The notes beneath the pieces were generated by a model, which saw only the letters and a list, made by a program, of their open reading frames with translations, had not been told where the DNA came from and searched no databases. Below, piece by piece: positions 7,445-13,915 of a DNA stretch of 17,353 nucleotides; the first letter of the stretch is position 1, and every line of letters begins with the position of its first letter. This stretch comes from an uncultured Rickettsiaceae bacterium (GTDB lineage Bacteria; Pseudomonadota; Alphaproteobacteria; Rickettsiales; Rickettsiaceae), in the NCBI GenBank assembly GCA_905479885.1, contig CAJQOE010000023.1, positions 1-17,353 of the forward strand, written 5' to 3'. Both the position numbers and the translations under genes were made by a program.

Positions 7445-7873
7445 CTCTTCTAAGTTGATATCAGTTTTTAAATACTTAAAAAGAATTTGTCTTCCGCTTA
7501 AATAACAGGAGTGTTTATTGTTCCTGACCAAGATTTCGCTATTCGGTAAAAATCTATAATTGGTCGTGAAAATATAATAATCTCCTAATTTATTTTTTAA
7601 TTTAAAGCCAACTTTGTAAAAGCTAGAAATTAAAGAATCTATACCGCCATTAAAAACAAACTTTTCTTCTTGGTGGATGCCTGAAAAATACCCACCTCTA
7701 TAAAACAAAATTTTTATAACGTGAATACAAAGACTCATTACAAACCCCATGCATAAAGCTTGTACTAAATTTAGTGGCGCATTATCCCCCATACAAAAGA
7801 TCAAACCTAGTAACAATCCCATACTTAGCGAATGCTCTGTTTCTTGATTTTGATTAAAAACTGACATCTTCAT
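7322..7873 (-). CDS. Small membrane protein of unknown function, paralogue of the gene at 1411-1905
   Basis: 183 residues. Two probable membrane segments lie near the N-terminus (about 15-32 and 35-57). A conserved soluble domain follows with FKLKNKLGDYYIFTT, ILVRNNKHSC and YLSGRQILF, matched in order in the protein coded at 1411-1905. The last 41 residues are low-complexity and hydrophilic (S, N, G, D, then RKRNKK). They are opposite a hydrophobic plus-strand frame, so this tail may be an unconstrained extension. The start has GGAG about 7 bases upstream and lies 12 bases after traB. In F, traB and traV have other small genes between them, none of which I recognise here. The function is unknown; duplication around the core-complex and pilus-assembly genes suggests a role tied to the apparatus. 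Confidence 0.8.
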   Translation of the reverse strand: MKMSVFNQNQETEHSLSMGLLLGLIFCMGDNAPLNLVQALCMGFVMSLCIHVIKILFYRGGYFSGIHQEEKFVFNGGIDSLISSFYKVGFKLKNKLGDYYIFTTNYRFLPNSEILVRNNKHSCYLSGRQILFKYLKTDINLEELSAQSNIGDNESAGTGHDNSQRGNASVHSPINEDRKRNKK

Positions 7874-7885
7874 ATCTATATTCTC

Positions 7886-9226
7886 CTACTTCTTTTTATC
7901 CCTAGATTTAGCTAATCTATGCTGTACATCATTACCGCCTATATGTACGCCCTTAGTGAACATCACATCGACTCTAGTACCGCCTGGAATCAATATTACA
8001 GGTGAGATATTCTCAGCTAGCCTAATATGATAATCAGCTAACTTCTCAGCTGCAGTAGACACACCGCCCATAAGTCCTTCTTCTGCCATATCTCTACCAC
8101 TGCGCTTCTTTGTACTAAGTGCTCCAAGAGAAGTAATGTTTAAACCGCCATCGCCTCTAGCAGTTGAACCAAACCCACTAAGTACACCCGAAGTGAAAGC
8201 ACTTTTTAAATGCTTCTCACTCATGGATACTACGTTGCCTCTAATACCATTCATTCCATCATCACCATAGATCATTCCAGCTACTGCGGTAGTTGTCACC
8301 AGTGCATTTTCTCTATCCTCACAAACAAGTTCTTCGGCTCTTATAATTGCTCTCTCGCTTGAGATATCCCCGTAACATGAGGCAAGCAAACGACATTGTT
8401 TAATATCAACTGCAAAAGCTTTTGGTAAATTGCCTCTATTGTCTAATCTAATTATTACCGGAATAGGCGCAGATGATGATGTGACTGAAGTTGATACCGC
8501 TATACCGCCAAGTAACTTGCCACTAACATATGATGTAGATGGTATATAATTCCATGTGCTCTCAGGTCCTGATATATCATCCATTTCATAAGTGCTGGTC
8601 ATACCAAGTTCAGCAGGCATCACTACATCTTCTTCAGCTCCATTAAGCATTGCTATTTCATCTTTAATGGAACTATTATCACTTTTAAGGCGACCTAATT
8701 CCTTTAAAGCAAAACTAAGTCTTTCCTTGATTTCCTTAAATTCTGATTCTTGAGTATTTTGAATCTCCGTATCTTTTTCAATAATTGAATCTTTGAGTAT
8801 CTTAAGCTGCTTGTCTCTCGCCTTTTCTTCGTCATCAATTTTGTCTTCTAAATAAGACTGCCATTTCTTTTCGCCTTTGACTGAGTTAGTGGCAAGCTCT
8901 AACTGAAAGTTATTACTATCTTGCTGATGTACCACTTTAGGAGCATTAGTAGTGTATTGTGTAGGAAGTCTAAGCTTCACTAGTAAAAAGCCGCCCGCAA
9001 TAACAGCTAGAATGCCGAATATTACATATAAAACCTGCTTCGCCCTAAGTTGCTTCTTAGAGCTGATTTCATTATTAGATTCCTTGTTAGCTGTAATATT
9101 CTCAATAGTTGCATCGTTACTACCCGCTTCTAAATTTGCAGCTAAATCTAAATTCTTCTGTTTCTTTTTAGAGCTAGATATTGTGGCTTTAAACTTGCCA
9201 ACTAAATTTCTGATAAAATTCCTCAT
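7886..9226 (-). CDS. traB: TraB, F-type T4SS core protein (VirB10-like)
   Basis: 446 residues, against about 475 for F TraB. The order is: a cytoplasmic N-terminus, one membrane segment at about 65-84, a long coiled coil at about 122-195 (rich in K, E, D and L), and a C-terminal VirB10/TrbI-like domain. The latter contains SYVSGKLLGGIAVST at about 230-245, PIPVIIRLDN, the CRLLASCYGDISSERAIIR segment typical of TraB, and a conserved VILIPGGTRVDVMFTKGV near the end. TraB spans from the inner membrane to the TraK/TraV ring. The start forms an ATGA overlap with the end of traK. The frame is intact. Confidence 0.95.
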   Translation of the reverse strand: MRNFIRNLVGKFKATISSSKKKQKNLDLAANLEAGSNDATIENITANKESNNEISSKKQLRAKQVLYVIFGILAVIAGGFLLVKLRLPTQYTTNAPKVVHQQDSNNFQLELATNSVKGEKKWQSYLEDKIDDEEKARDKQLKILKDSIIEKDTEIQNTQESEFKEIKERLSFALKELGRLKSDNSSIKDEIAMLNGAEEDVVMPAELGMTSTYEMDDISGPESTWNYIPSTSYVSGKLLGGIAVSTSVTSSSAPIPVIIRLDNRGNLPKAFAVDIKQCRLLASCYGDISSERAIIRAEELVCEDRENALVTTTAVAGMIYGDDGMNGIRGNVVSMSEKHLKSAFTSGVLSGFGSTARGDGGLNITSLGALSTKKRSGRDMAEEGLMGGVSTAAEKLADYHIRLAENISPVILIPGGTRVDVMFTKGVHIGGNDVQHRLAKSRDKKK

Positions 9227-9942
9227 ACCCTCTCTCCACCTTCTTCTTTAGCATCTAAAGTAATGACATACGCTCTTATTTTGGATTTAGCGGCAACGGC
9301 TGAATAAATACCATCTATACTAGCTGCTCTTACTTTCTGATACAGAGACGCAATATCATGCTCACTGATATTTACGGGTGATTTAGATTTGTTTTCAATA
9401 TCAATTACAGCACCAACTACGCTGCCCCATCTATAGGTTTTTACCTGCTTGATATCTAAAGCTAATTTATTAGCAACACTGCGATTGCCGTCCAGTACAT
9501 AATATTTTCCCTTTTCCCCGCTAATCATGCTTTTAAGCATCAACTTGATTTCAATATCAACTAATTTACCAGTCTGATCAGGGTTTTTACCATGCTGTAA
9601 ATAGATGCTTCTGCCAGGTATATTTGCTATCTCCAGCAACATGTCCTGAACTAGGTTGGTAGTACTCTTAATACTGAGTTCTATAGTTCCACCTATTTGA
9701 CCTATAGGCATAATATAAATATTACCGCCATCTTCATCGAACTTAAGTTTATATTTGCTTTCATCACCAGTTACTTGAGTAATTCTATACGGCAACATCG
9801 TGATTCTATTTAAACCAGATTTGCTAATTTGTGTTTTAATCCTATCTTCTGAATTTAATTTAAAATTAGCAGCCAGCGCTATATCAGTAAGCCCACTCAA
9901 GACAAGAAGTAATAATATTGGTCTTGTAAATTTAAATCTCAT
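9223..9942 (-). CDS. traK: TraK, F-type T4SS core protein (VirB9-like secretin-type)
   Basis: 239 residues from the ATG at 9942. A longer frame begins at 9981, but the 9942 start gives a regular signal peptide (MRFKFTRPILLLLVLSG, cut after DIALA), overlaps the end of traE by only 11 bases and has GAGG about 9 bases upstream. The mature part includes NRITMLPYRITQVTGDESKYKL, the beta-rich TraK N-terminal pattern, and MPIGQIGGTIELSI. TraK is the periplasmic partner that TraV anchors and TraB contacts. Its length is close to F TraK (242). It ends in an ATGA overlap with traB. Confidence 0.93.
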   Translation of the reverse strand: MRFKFTRPILLLLVLSGLTDIALAANFKLNSEDRIKTQISKSGLNRITMLPYRITQVTGDESKYKLKFDEDGGNIYIMPIGQIGGTIELSIKSTTNLVQDMLLEIANIPGRSIYLQHGKNPDQTGKLVDIEIKLMLKSMISGEKGKYYVLDGNRSVANKLALDIKQVKTYRWGSVVGAVIDIENKSKSPVNISEHDIASLYQKVRAASIDGIYSAVAAKSKIRAYVITLDAKEEGGERV

Positions 9943-10537
9943 TATCTTCGCCTCTTTTTTTAGATTTTTTATTATCTTCAATTTCCTTCAACTCAAAAAA
10001 TTCTTTCAACTTTAAATGTCCAGCTGCTAGTTCAAATTTTAATAAATAACTGGTTTTTTTAGACTCCCATCCCTTTCTTCCAAAGCTGCTACTTAAAGTT
10101 CCACTAGCTAGCACTTCCAAAGTTTTAACATTCACATCAAGCTTATTAGGCGTGAAATATGTCGACATATTGAATTTCTTATGTTCATCCGCAGATATTA
10201 CAAAATAATCCCTTATAGCTTGCATTTCTGCCTTGCTGCGACTTGACGTATATTTAAGCACCATGTCTCTTTTGTGCAGTACTGTATCAGGCGTTAAGTC
10301 AAGCAATGCGCTTAAAAACAACAATGAGTTTTCTTCCAAATAACTCCTGGAAACTCTACCGCCAGTTATGCTCATTTCTTGAGAAATACCAGGTACCATT
10401 ACGATGTTTTCTTCCATGCTAAATATCTTTAAACTTAAAAATAAATTACCGATTATCAGAATCACAAAGCCCAAAATAAACAAATTACGCTGCTTTCTGA
10501 TTTGATCTAAATTTAATGCCGCTATTTTTAATTCCAT
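9932..10537 (-). CDS. traE: TraE, F-type T4SS inner-membrane protein (VirB5/TraE family)
   Basis: 201 residues, similar to F TraE (188). A short cytoplasmic N-terminus is followed by one membrane helix at about 19-41 (LFILGFVILIIGNLFLSL) and a periplasmic domain. That domain has the TraE-family pattern VSRSYLEENSLLFLSALLDLTP and later FGRKGWESKKTSYLLKFEL. Upstream is AAGGGAT at about 7 bases from the ATG. The C-terminus is a lysine-rich tail that overlaps the start of traK. The position between traL and traK is canonical. Confidence 0.93.
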   Translation of the reverse strand: MELKIAALNLDQIRKQRNLFILGFVILIIGNLFLSLKIFSMEENIVMVPGISQEMSITGGRVSRSYLEENSLLFLSALLDLTPDTVLHKRDMVLKYTSSRSKAEMQAIRDYFVISADEHKKFNMSTYFTPNKLDVNVKTLEVLASGTLSSSFGRKGWESKKTSYLLKFELAAGHLKLKEFFELKEIEDNKKSKKRGEDNEI

Positions 10538-10562
10538 ATTTTTAATCCCTTAGCTTAAACTC

Positions 10563-10844
10563 TTATAAAAACCATCTTTGCCAACTTGGTGGTAACTTCT
10601 TACCACGAAGCAACGAAAGCAGCGGTGTATTCCAATATAACCATCTCTGTAATTTACCTTGGTGCCAGTAATTAGAAAAAATAACGCCAACTATATAACC
10701 TGGCACCGCCCCTAAAACAAACCACATAATACCAAGCTTTAAGATAGCAATAACGCTACCTACTGCTCCAAAGATAAGACCAGTAATTACCAGCCCATAA
10801 ATTGTAGACTCTTTATTCAGTGCTTTGTTAAAACTTCTATTCAT
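10563..10844 (-). CDS. traL: TraL, F-type pilus assembly membrane protein
   Basis: 93 residues, nearly the size of F TraL (91). It has two hydrophobic segments (about 17-35 and 38-57) with glycines at the turn, followed by a basic/aromatic C-terminal part (LQRWLYWNTPLLSLLRGKKL, PPSWQRWFL), as in the TraL/VirB3 class. It starts 5 bases after traA and precedes traE, the F order. TraL is an inner-membrane component required to assemble the pilus. Confidence 0.9.
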   Translation of the reverse strand: MNRSFNKALNKESTIYGLVITGLIFGAVGSVIAILKLGIMWFVLGAVPGYIVGVIFSNYWHQGKLQRWLYWNTPLLSLLRGKKLPPSWQRWFL

Positions 10845-10849
10845 AATCT

Positions 10850-11173
10850 CTATAGACCGTAATATGCTTTAACACCCTGAAGAGCCAAACCAAAACCAAT
10901 AGTTCCAGTACCAAAACCAGCTGCTCTCATGCCCCAATCCATGTTACGAGCAAAGAAAGCCCCAAGTAATCCACCACCTACCGCAATAAACGGAGTTGCG
11001 GTATTAATAAATCCCCAACCCTTATCAATTAGCTCTGTCTTTACATCAGCTAAGTCATATACTGCGTATGCATTACTAACTGATGCCAGTAAACACACCA
11101 TCATTACAAAGCTAAAATAAGCTAATTGCTTGTATCTATCGCCTTGGTCTTCATTTAGTTTTAAAGTATTCAT
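10850..11173 (-). CDS. traA: TraA, F-type pilin precursor
   Basis: 107 residues. A long leader ends in a signal-peptidase site after SNAYA (residue 37), leaving a mature peptide of 70 residues, the length of F pilin. The mature part has a first hydrophobic helix with glycine-rich turns (TPFIAVGGGLLGAFFAR), a short basic/aromatic loop (NMDWGMR), and a second hydrophobic helix with glycines (AAGFGTGTIGFGLALQG). This is the two-helix pilin layout. AAAGG lies about 8 bases before the ATG. A 123-base gap upstream, after the broken gene at 11297-11722, may hold a promoter of its own, but I cannot pick out clear -35/-10 boxes. Confidence 0.93.
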   Translation of the reverse strand: MNTLKLNEDQGDRYKQLAYFSFVMMVCLLASVSNAYAVYDLADVKTELIDKGWGFINTATPFIAVGGGLLGAFFARNMDWGMRAAGFGTGTIGFGLALQGVKAYYGL

Positions 11174-11296
11174 AATTTTTACCTTTTCTGTTAAATTATT
11201 TAGTTTTAAATTGTCTGTAATCTGTATTTTTAATTGCGTTTAATTTTTGTATTTTTTTTGTTATTTCATATACCGCCTACCATATTTGATTTTGAT

Positions 11297-11722
11297 TTAC
11301 TCACTTTTCACCTCTTTCTTAAGATTAGAAATGTCATCAACACTGCCGTTAACTTTAGATAACAGTGGATTTCTAGTTATTGCCATTTGAAACCCATGCA
11401 ATGGATTAGTCGTGATATAGAACTTCATTGCCTCTACAACTTCCCGCCCGTTAAACTCAAGATATGCATCGATGGCCTCTGGGCTTTCTATCACCCCCAG
11501 CCCCACTTCTCTAAAACGCTTTGCAAATGCTAAACGTCTACCATTTTCTTTTAAATCTTCAGACCACACATGACCAAAATGACTCTTTGTTAATGCATAG
11601 AGATCGTCTTGCTTTTGTTGGGTGCTTTTTATGCTTTACCTCTGGTCAATACATAGGAATATTAATGCTGCTAAAATCCCTGTTAAAATGACGTTTGTTA
11701 CGTTTAGTTTCTTGATATCCAT
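11297..11722 (-). pseudogene. Small single-helix membrane protein gene broken by an in-frame TAA (copy B)
   Basis: The gene starts at ATG 11722 with a strong AAGGAG about 6 bases upstream. It encodes 28 residues including one membrane helix (NVTNVILTGILAALIFLCID), then meets TAA at 11636-11638. The same frame continues for 112 further codons with protein-like content: QQKQDDLYALTKSHFGHVWS, then RRLAFAKRFREVGLGVIESP and REVVEAMKFYITTNPLHGF. The downstream frame alone would need a GTG at 11569, with plausible coding sequence running well upstream of that codon. Copy A just upstream aligns with it, and at the position of this TAA has a Tyr codon (TAT): IDQKYSYIK against IDQR-stop-SIK. So a single nonsense mutation probably broke a gene of about 141 residues. 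The original function is unknown; an F-type operon function just upstream of the pilin gene is inferred from position. Confidence 0.78.
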
Positions 11723-11746
11723 TATTTTTCTCCTTATTATTTGTAC

Positions 11747-12136
11747 TTAGCTTTTTGAATTTGCTATAGTTTCCATCTTATGCATCTCAGTCTTCATATC
11801 GACTTCTGCCAATTTTTGTACAGCAAATTTTGTCAAAAACTGCTCCTGTTTTTCTATACTTAACCTCAATCGCTCCCATTCCTTTGAATGCTCCGTTGCC
11901 CTGTCTTTAGCTTGATATTTATCTAATAAAACAGCCGTAAAATATTTACATGTTTCTTCTTAGCTCCCTATATAGGAAGCGTGCTTTTTGATAAGAGTAT
12001 ATAGCCCTTCTTGTCTTTCGTTATTTTTGATATAAGAATATTTCTGATCAATCGAGAGGAAGGCAAGGAATAGTATTATTATTCCAAGCAAGAGATTGGT
12101 AAGGTTTATATCTTGGTTTGTTACTGCTTTACTCAT
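11747..12136 (-). pseudogene. Small single-helix membrane protein gene broken by an in-frame TAA (copy A)
   Basis: The gene starts at ATG 12136, 6 bases after the gene at 12143-12382, and encodes 58 residues with one membrane helix (NLTNLLLGIIILFLAFLSID), then meets TAA at 11960-11962. The frame then stays open for 70 more codons up to TAA at 11747, reading as a helical, charged protein (YFTAVLLDKYQAKDRATEH, KEWERLRLSIEKQEQF, VQKLAEVDMKTEMHKM). Its first 58 residues align with copy B: NLTN / NVTN, FLSIDQ / FLCIDQ, LYTLIKKH / LYALTKSH. The TAA falls where copy B has GAA (YIGS-stop-E against HVWS-E), one base change away. The parts beyond this point are not obviously alike. The first 58 residues may still be made as a short membrane peptide. 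Confidence 0.78.
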
Positions 12137-12142
12137 ACTTAT

Positions 12143-12382
12143 CTACTCTTTATCTTGGTTTGAGTTTTTAATTGCGATCTTTGCCTGTTCGTAGAAGTCT
12201 TTTGGTACTAAATAGATTTTACCGCCGTCTTCTAGGGATACTTCATGAATGCTGAACTTTGCGCTATGTACAACCGAGGTGACGCTTTTTATAAGCTGCT
12301 CCTCTTGCCATTTATATATTGTGTATTCTTTTTTCTTTGTGTTTGTATTTTGGTCTTTATCCGCTTTGTTATCTGTAGTCAT
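12143..12382 (-). CDS. Small protein of unknown function, second gene of the tra operon
   Basis: 79 residues, not recognised. It has a polar, lysine/asparagine-rich N-terminus, then a compact domain with YTIYKWQEEQLIKSV, FSIHEVSLEDGGKIYLV and PKDFYEQAKIAIK. No signal peptide or membrane helix is visible, so it is probably cytoplasmic. The start at 12382 lies one base after the stop of the DsbA-like gene, with GAGAGG about 9 bases upstream, so it is translationally linked. The position and spacing make it a real gene; the function is open. Confidence 0.72.
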   Translation of the reverse strand: MTTDNKADKDQNTNTKKKEYTIYKWQEEQLIKSVTSVVHSAKFSIHEVSLEDGGKIYLVPKDFYEQAKIAIKNSNQDKE

Positions 12383-12383
12383 A

Positions 12384-13166
12384 TCAACGCCTCTCTTCTT
12401 TGGTTAATTCATCCTCAATAGCATCAGATAGCCCATCGAGGTTATATTCTGCTTTAAATAACTTGCCGTTAATGTAGAAACTTGGAGTGCCTATGAAATC
12501 GGAATCTGATGCTAATAGTTTTGCGTGGTCAAATAGAGTTTTTGACTTAGACTCATCATTTAGACATAGATCATATTGTGCATTTGATATGCCATGGTCA
12601 TTTGCTATTTTGTATAGGTTTGCTCTGTAGTCTTTGCTATAAGCCCAAACATCTTGTGTATGGAGTAGATGACTAGTTAATGTTTTATAGGACTCGGTAT
12701 CGCCTTTGCATCTAGCGAGCAGGCTAGCGTCAAAATCTTGCTTATTACCAACGCATTCACGCATCACGTATGCAATCTTTCCTGTGTCTATGTATTTGCG
12801 CTTTAATTCAGGAAAAACTTTTAAATGGTACTCTGAGCAATGAGTGCAGGTTGGCGCAAAATACTCAATGAGAATTACTTTGGCGTCTCTGCTCCCTATT
12901 ACTATGTCATTATTGAATATACGTTCGTTACTTAATTCATTAGCGCATTTGTGAGAAATTTCGCCATGTGTAGAATTTGCAGGCGAGTTATTGTAATTGT
13001 ATTTACCGCTGTTTGCTAGAGAGTTACTTGCATAGAATAGAGTAAAGATTATCGTTAGAAACGAAATGCAAAATATTTGAGTAGTGAGTTTGCCGTGATT
13101 TAACGCATGGCTACTACATGTATTCTCAATATTATTGCTTGTAGGCGTATTATTTGTTATATTCAC
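12384..13166 (-). CDS. DsbA-like thioredoxin-fold thiol oxidoreductase
   Basis: 260 residues. An N-terminal polar stretch of about 28 residues precedes one hydrophobic segment (about 29-50, ending SNSLANSG), either a signal peptide with a long n-region or a membrane anchor. The thioredoxin fold follows: IEYFAPTCTHC with the CxxC active site at 107-110, a helical insertion, and a cis-proline loop GTPSFYING (Pro228). It fits the DsbA/Thioredoxin_4 class of periplasmic disulfide oxidases. The start is GTG at 13166, with TTGAGG about 6 bases upstream and a stop further upstream in frame. It opens the tra operon, so it probably serves folding of cysteine-rich Tra proteins such as TraU and TraV. 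F has the thioredoxin-like TrbB and TraF for this, which supports the idea. Confidence 0.88.
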   Translation of the reverse strand: MNITNNTPTSNNIENTCSSHALNHGKLTTQIFCISFLTIIFTLFYASNSLANSGKYNYNNSPANSTHGEISHKCANELSNERIFNNDIVIGSRDAKVILIEYFAPTCTHCSEYHLKVFPELKRKYIDTGKIAYVMRECVGNKQDFDASLLARCKGDTESYKTLTSHLLHTQDVWAYSKDYRANLYKIANDHGISNAQYDLCLNDESKSKTLFDHAKLLASDSDFIGTPSFYINGKLFKAEYNLDGLSDAIEDELTKEERR

Positions 13167-13208
13167 TCTAACCTCAAGGTGATTTAATTATTGCTTTGTT
13201 GTTGTCTT

Positions 13209-13249
13209 CCAACGGATATTAAGCGTCTCAATTCTTAGGTATCCGTTGG
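13209..13249. repeat. Perfect 10-bp inverted repeat, leader hairpin of the tra operon
   Basis: The arms CCAACGGATA (13209-13218) and TATCCGTTGG (13240-13249) are exact reverse complements. Inside the loop a second 4-bp stem (CTTA/TAAG) can form. On the plus strand the structure is followed at once by a T-rich run (TGTTCTTTTTTC), which looks like an intrinsic terminator, but no gene on that strand reads into it. On the minus strand it lies 43 bases before the GTG of the DsbA-like gene, so it would be part of the tra mRNA leader if transcription starts upstream. Possible roles are leader control, an operator, or a stop for antisense transcription. Confidence 0.65.
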
Positions 13250-13426
13250 TGTTCTTTTTTCTTCCTTCGCTTTATTATTATAAACAAAGCTACTTTTTTG
13301 CTTTTTTATCCCGTGTAGCATTGATCTACAAAATCAAATAACGCAGTGTATAAAGTATATTTAACATAAAAAACTTTCCATGTAAAGCCCTTGAGAAAAA
13401 ATATTTTTCTGTAATTCTTTTAGTAA

Positions 13427-13454
13427 AACATTTACATTTCAAATAAAAAATGTT
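13427..13454. repeat. 7-bp inverted repeat upstream of the XRE gene (possible operator)
   Basis: AACATTT (13427-13433) and AAATGTT (13448-13454) are perfect reverse complements 14 bases apart, 38 to 65 bases before the start of the XRE regulator. Dyads of this kind are typical binding sites for XRE-type dimers. In such AT-rich sequence short dyads also arise by chance, so this is only a candidate. Confidence 0.3.
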
Positions 13455-13491
13455 AGCTTTTGTCCGAAATTAAAAATTTAATCTATGCTTT

Positions 13492-13911
13492 ATGTCAAAT
13501 ATAGTAAAAAGAATCAGCGATCTAATGGCGCAAAAGGAAATAAATCCCGTTGAAATAGAAAGAAAAAGCGGGTTAAGTAGAAATACTGTTTATAGTATTC
13601 TTGCTGGCAATTCTAAAAGCCCAAGTGCTGCAAATTTACATTTAATTGCAAAAGCACTTGGCGTCACTTTGGAATCCATTTTAATAGACGAGGGGGAAAT
13701 TCAAATTAGCTCCCTTTCTGAGGAGCAGATGCAAGCATTTGCTGACACCACAAACTCTACAATAAATGTTATAGTTTCAAAAAAGATGGTTTTTTCTTTA
13801 GATGAATTAATATCCATCATTAAAGAAGTATACCAATATACCCTTAAATCTACCCCCCCTTCTGTAGATAACAGATTTATCGATTGGCTACTTGATAAGC
13901 ATCAAAAATAA
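13492..13911 (+). CDS. XRE-family helix-turn-helix transcriptional regulator
   Basis: 139 residues. The N-terminal 60 residues are a Cro/CI-type helix-turn-helix: VKRISDLMAQKEINPVEIER, the recognition region SGLSRNTVYSILAGNSKSPS, and the closing LHLIAKALGVTLESIL. The rest (about 65-139) is a short helical domain that I do not recognise, perhaps for dimerisation or sensing. It is the only well-supported gene on the plus strand besides the candidate at 7166. It is divergent from the tra operon and convergent with the NB-ARC gene (4-bp gap, no terminator seen between them). It is the likely repressor or activator of tra and of itself, by position. No ribosome binding site is visible before its ATG, but the first ATG is needed for helix 1 of the fold. 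Confidence 0.92.
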   Translation: MSNIVKRISDLMAQKEINPVEIERKSGLSRNTVYSILAGNSKSPSAANLHLIAKALGVTLESILIDEGEIQISSLSEEQMQAFADTTNSTINVIVSKKMVFSLDELISIIKEVYQYTLKSTPPSVDNRFIDWLLDKHQK

Positions 13912-13915
13912 TTGA

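Larger units (their letters stand above)
13167..13491. promoter_or_regulatory. Divergent intergenic control region between tra operon and XRE regulator
   Basis: 325 bases without a gene, very AT-rich. It must hold the promoter of the minus-strand tra operon and that of the plus-strand regulator. Weak candidates on the minus strand are TATAAT at 13282-13277, without a good -35 box, and a TTTACA at 13386-13381 followed by AT-rich hexamers. For the regulator no Shine-Dalgarno sequence and no convincing -35/-10 pair is visible; ATTAAA-AA-TTTAAT just before its start could be an operator. Two longer inverted repeats are listed separately. The layout suggests that the regulator binds here and controls both directions, which is inference. 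Confidence 0.55.

Noticed and set aside
8952..9251. Plus-strand frame opposite the N-terminus of TraB
   Set aside because: It looks hydrophobic only because it mirrors the charged TraB N-terminus and linker. There is no gap in the operon that it would fill, unlike the candidate at 7166.
9943..9981. Longer N-terminus for TraK (start at 9981)
   Set aside because: The extra 13 residues mirror the lysine-rich end of traE and would precede a normal signal peptide. The ATG at 9942 is better placed.
11297..12136. Stop-codon reassignment or programmed readthrough of TAA as explanation for the two broken genes
   Set aside because: TAA ends other intact genes of the window, such as traC, traU and trbI. 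The two in-frame TAA codons sit at different alignment positions, so independent nonsense mutations are simpler.
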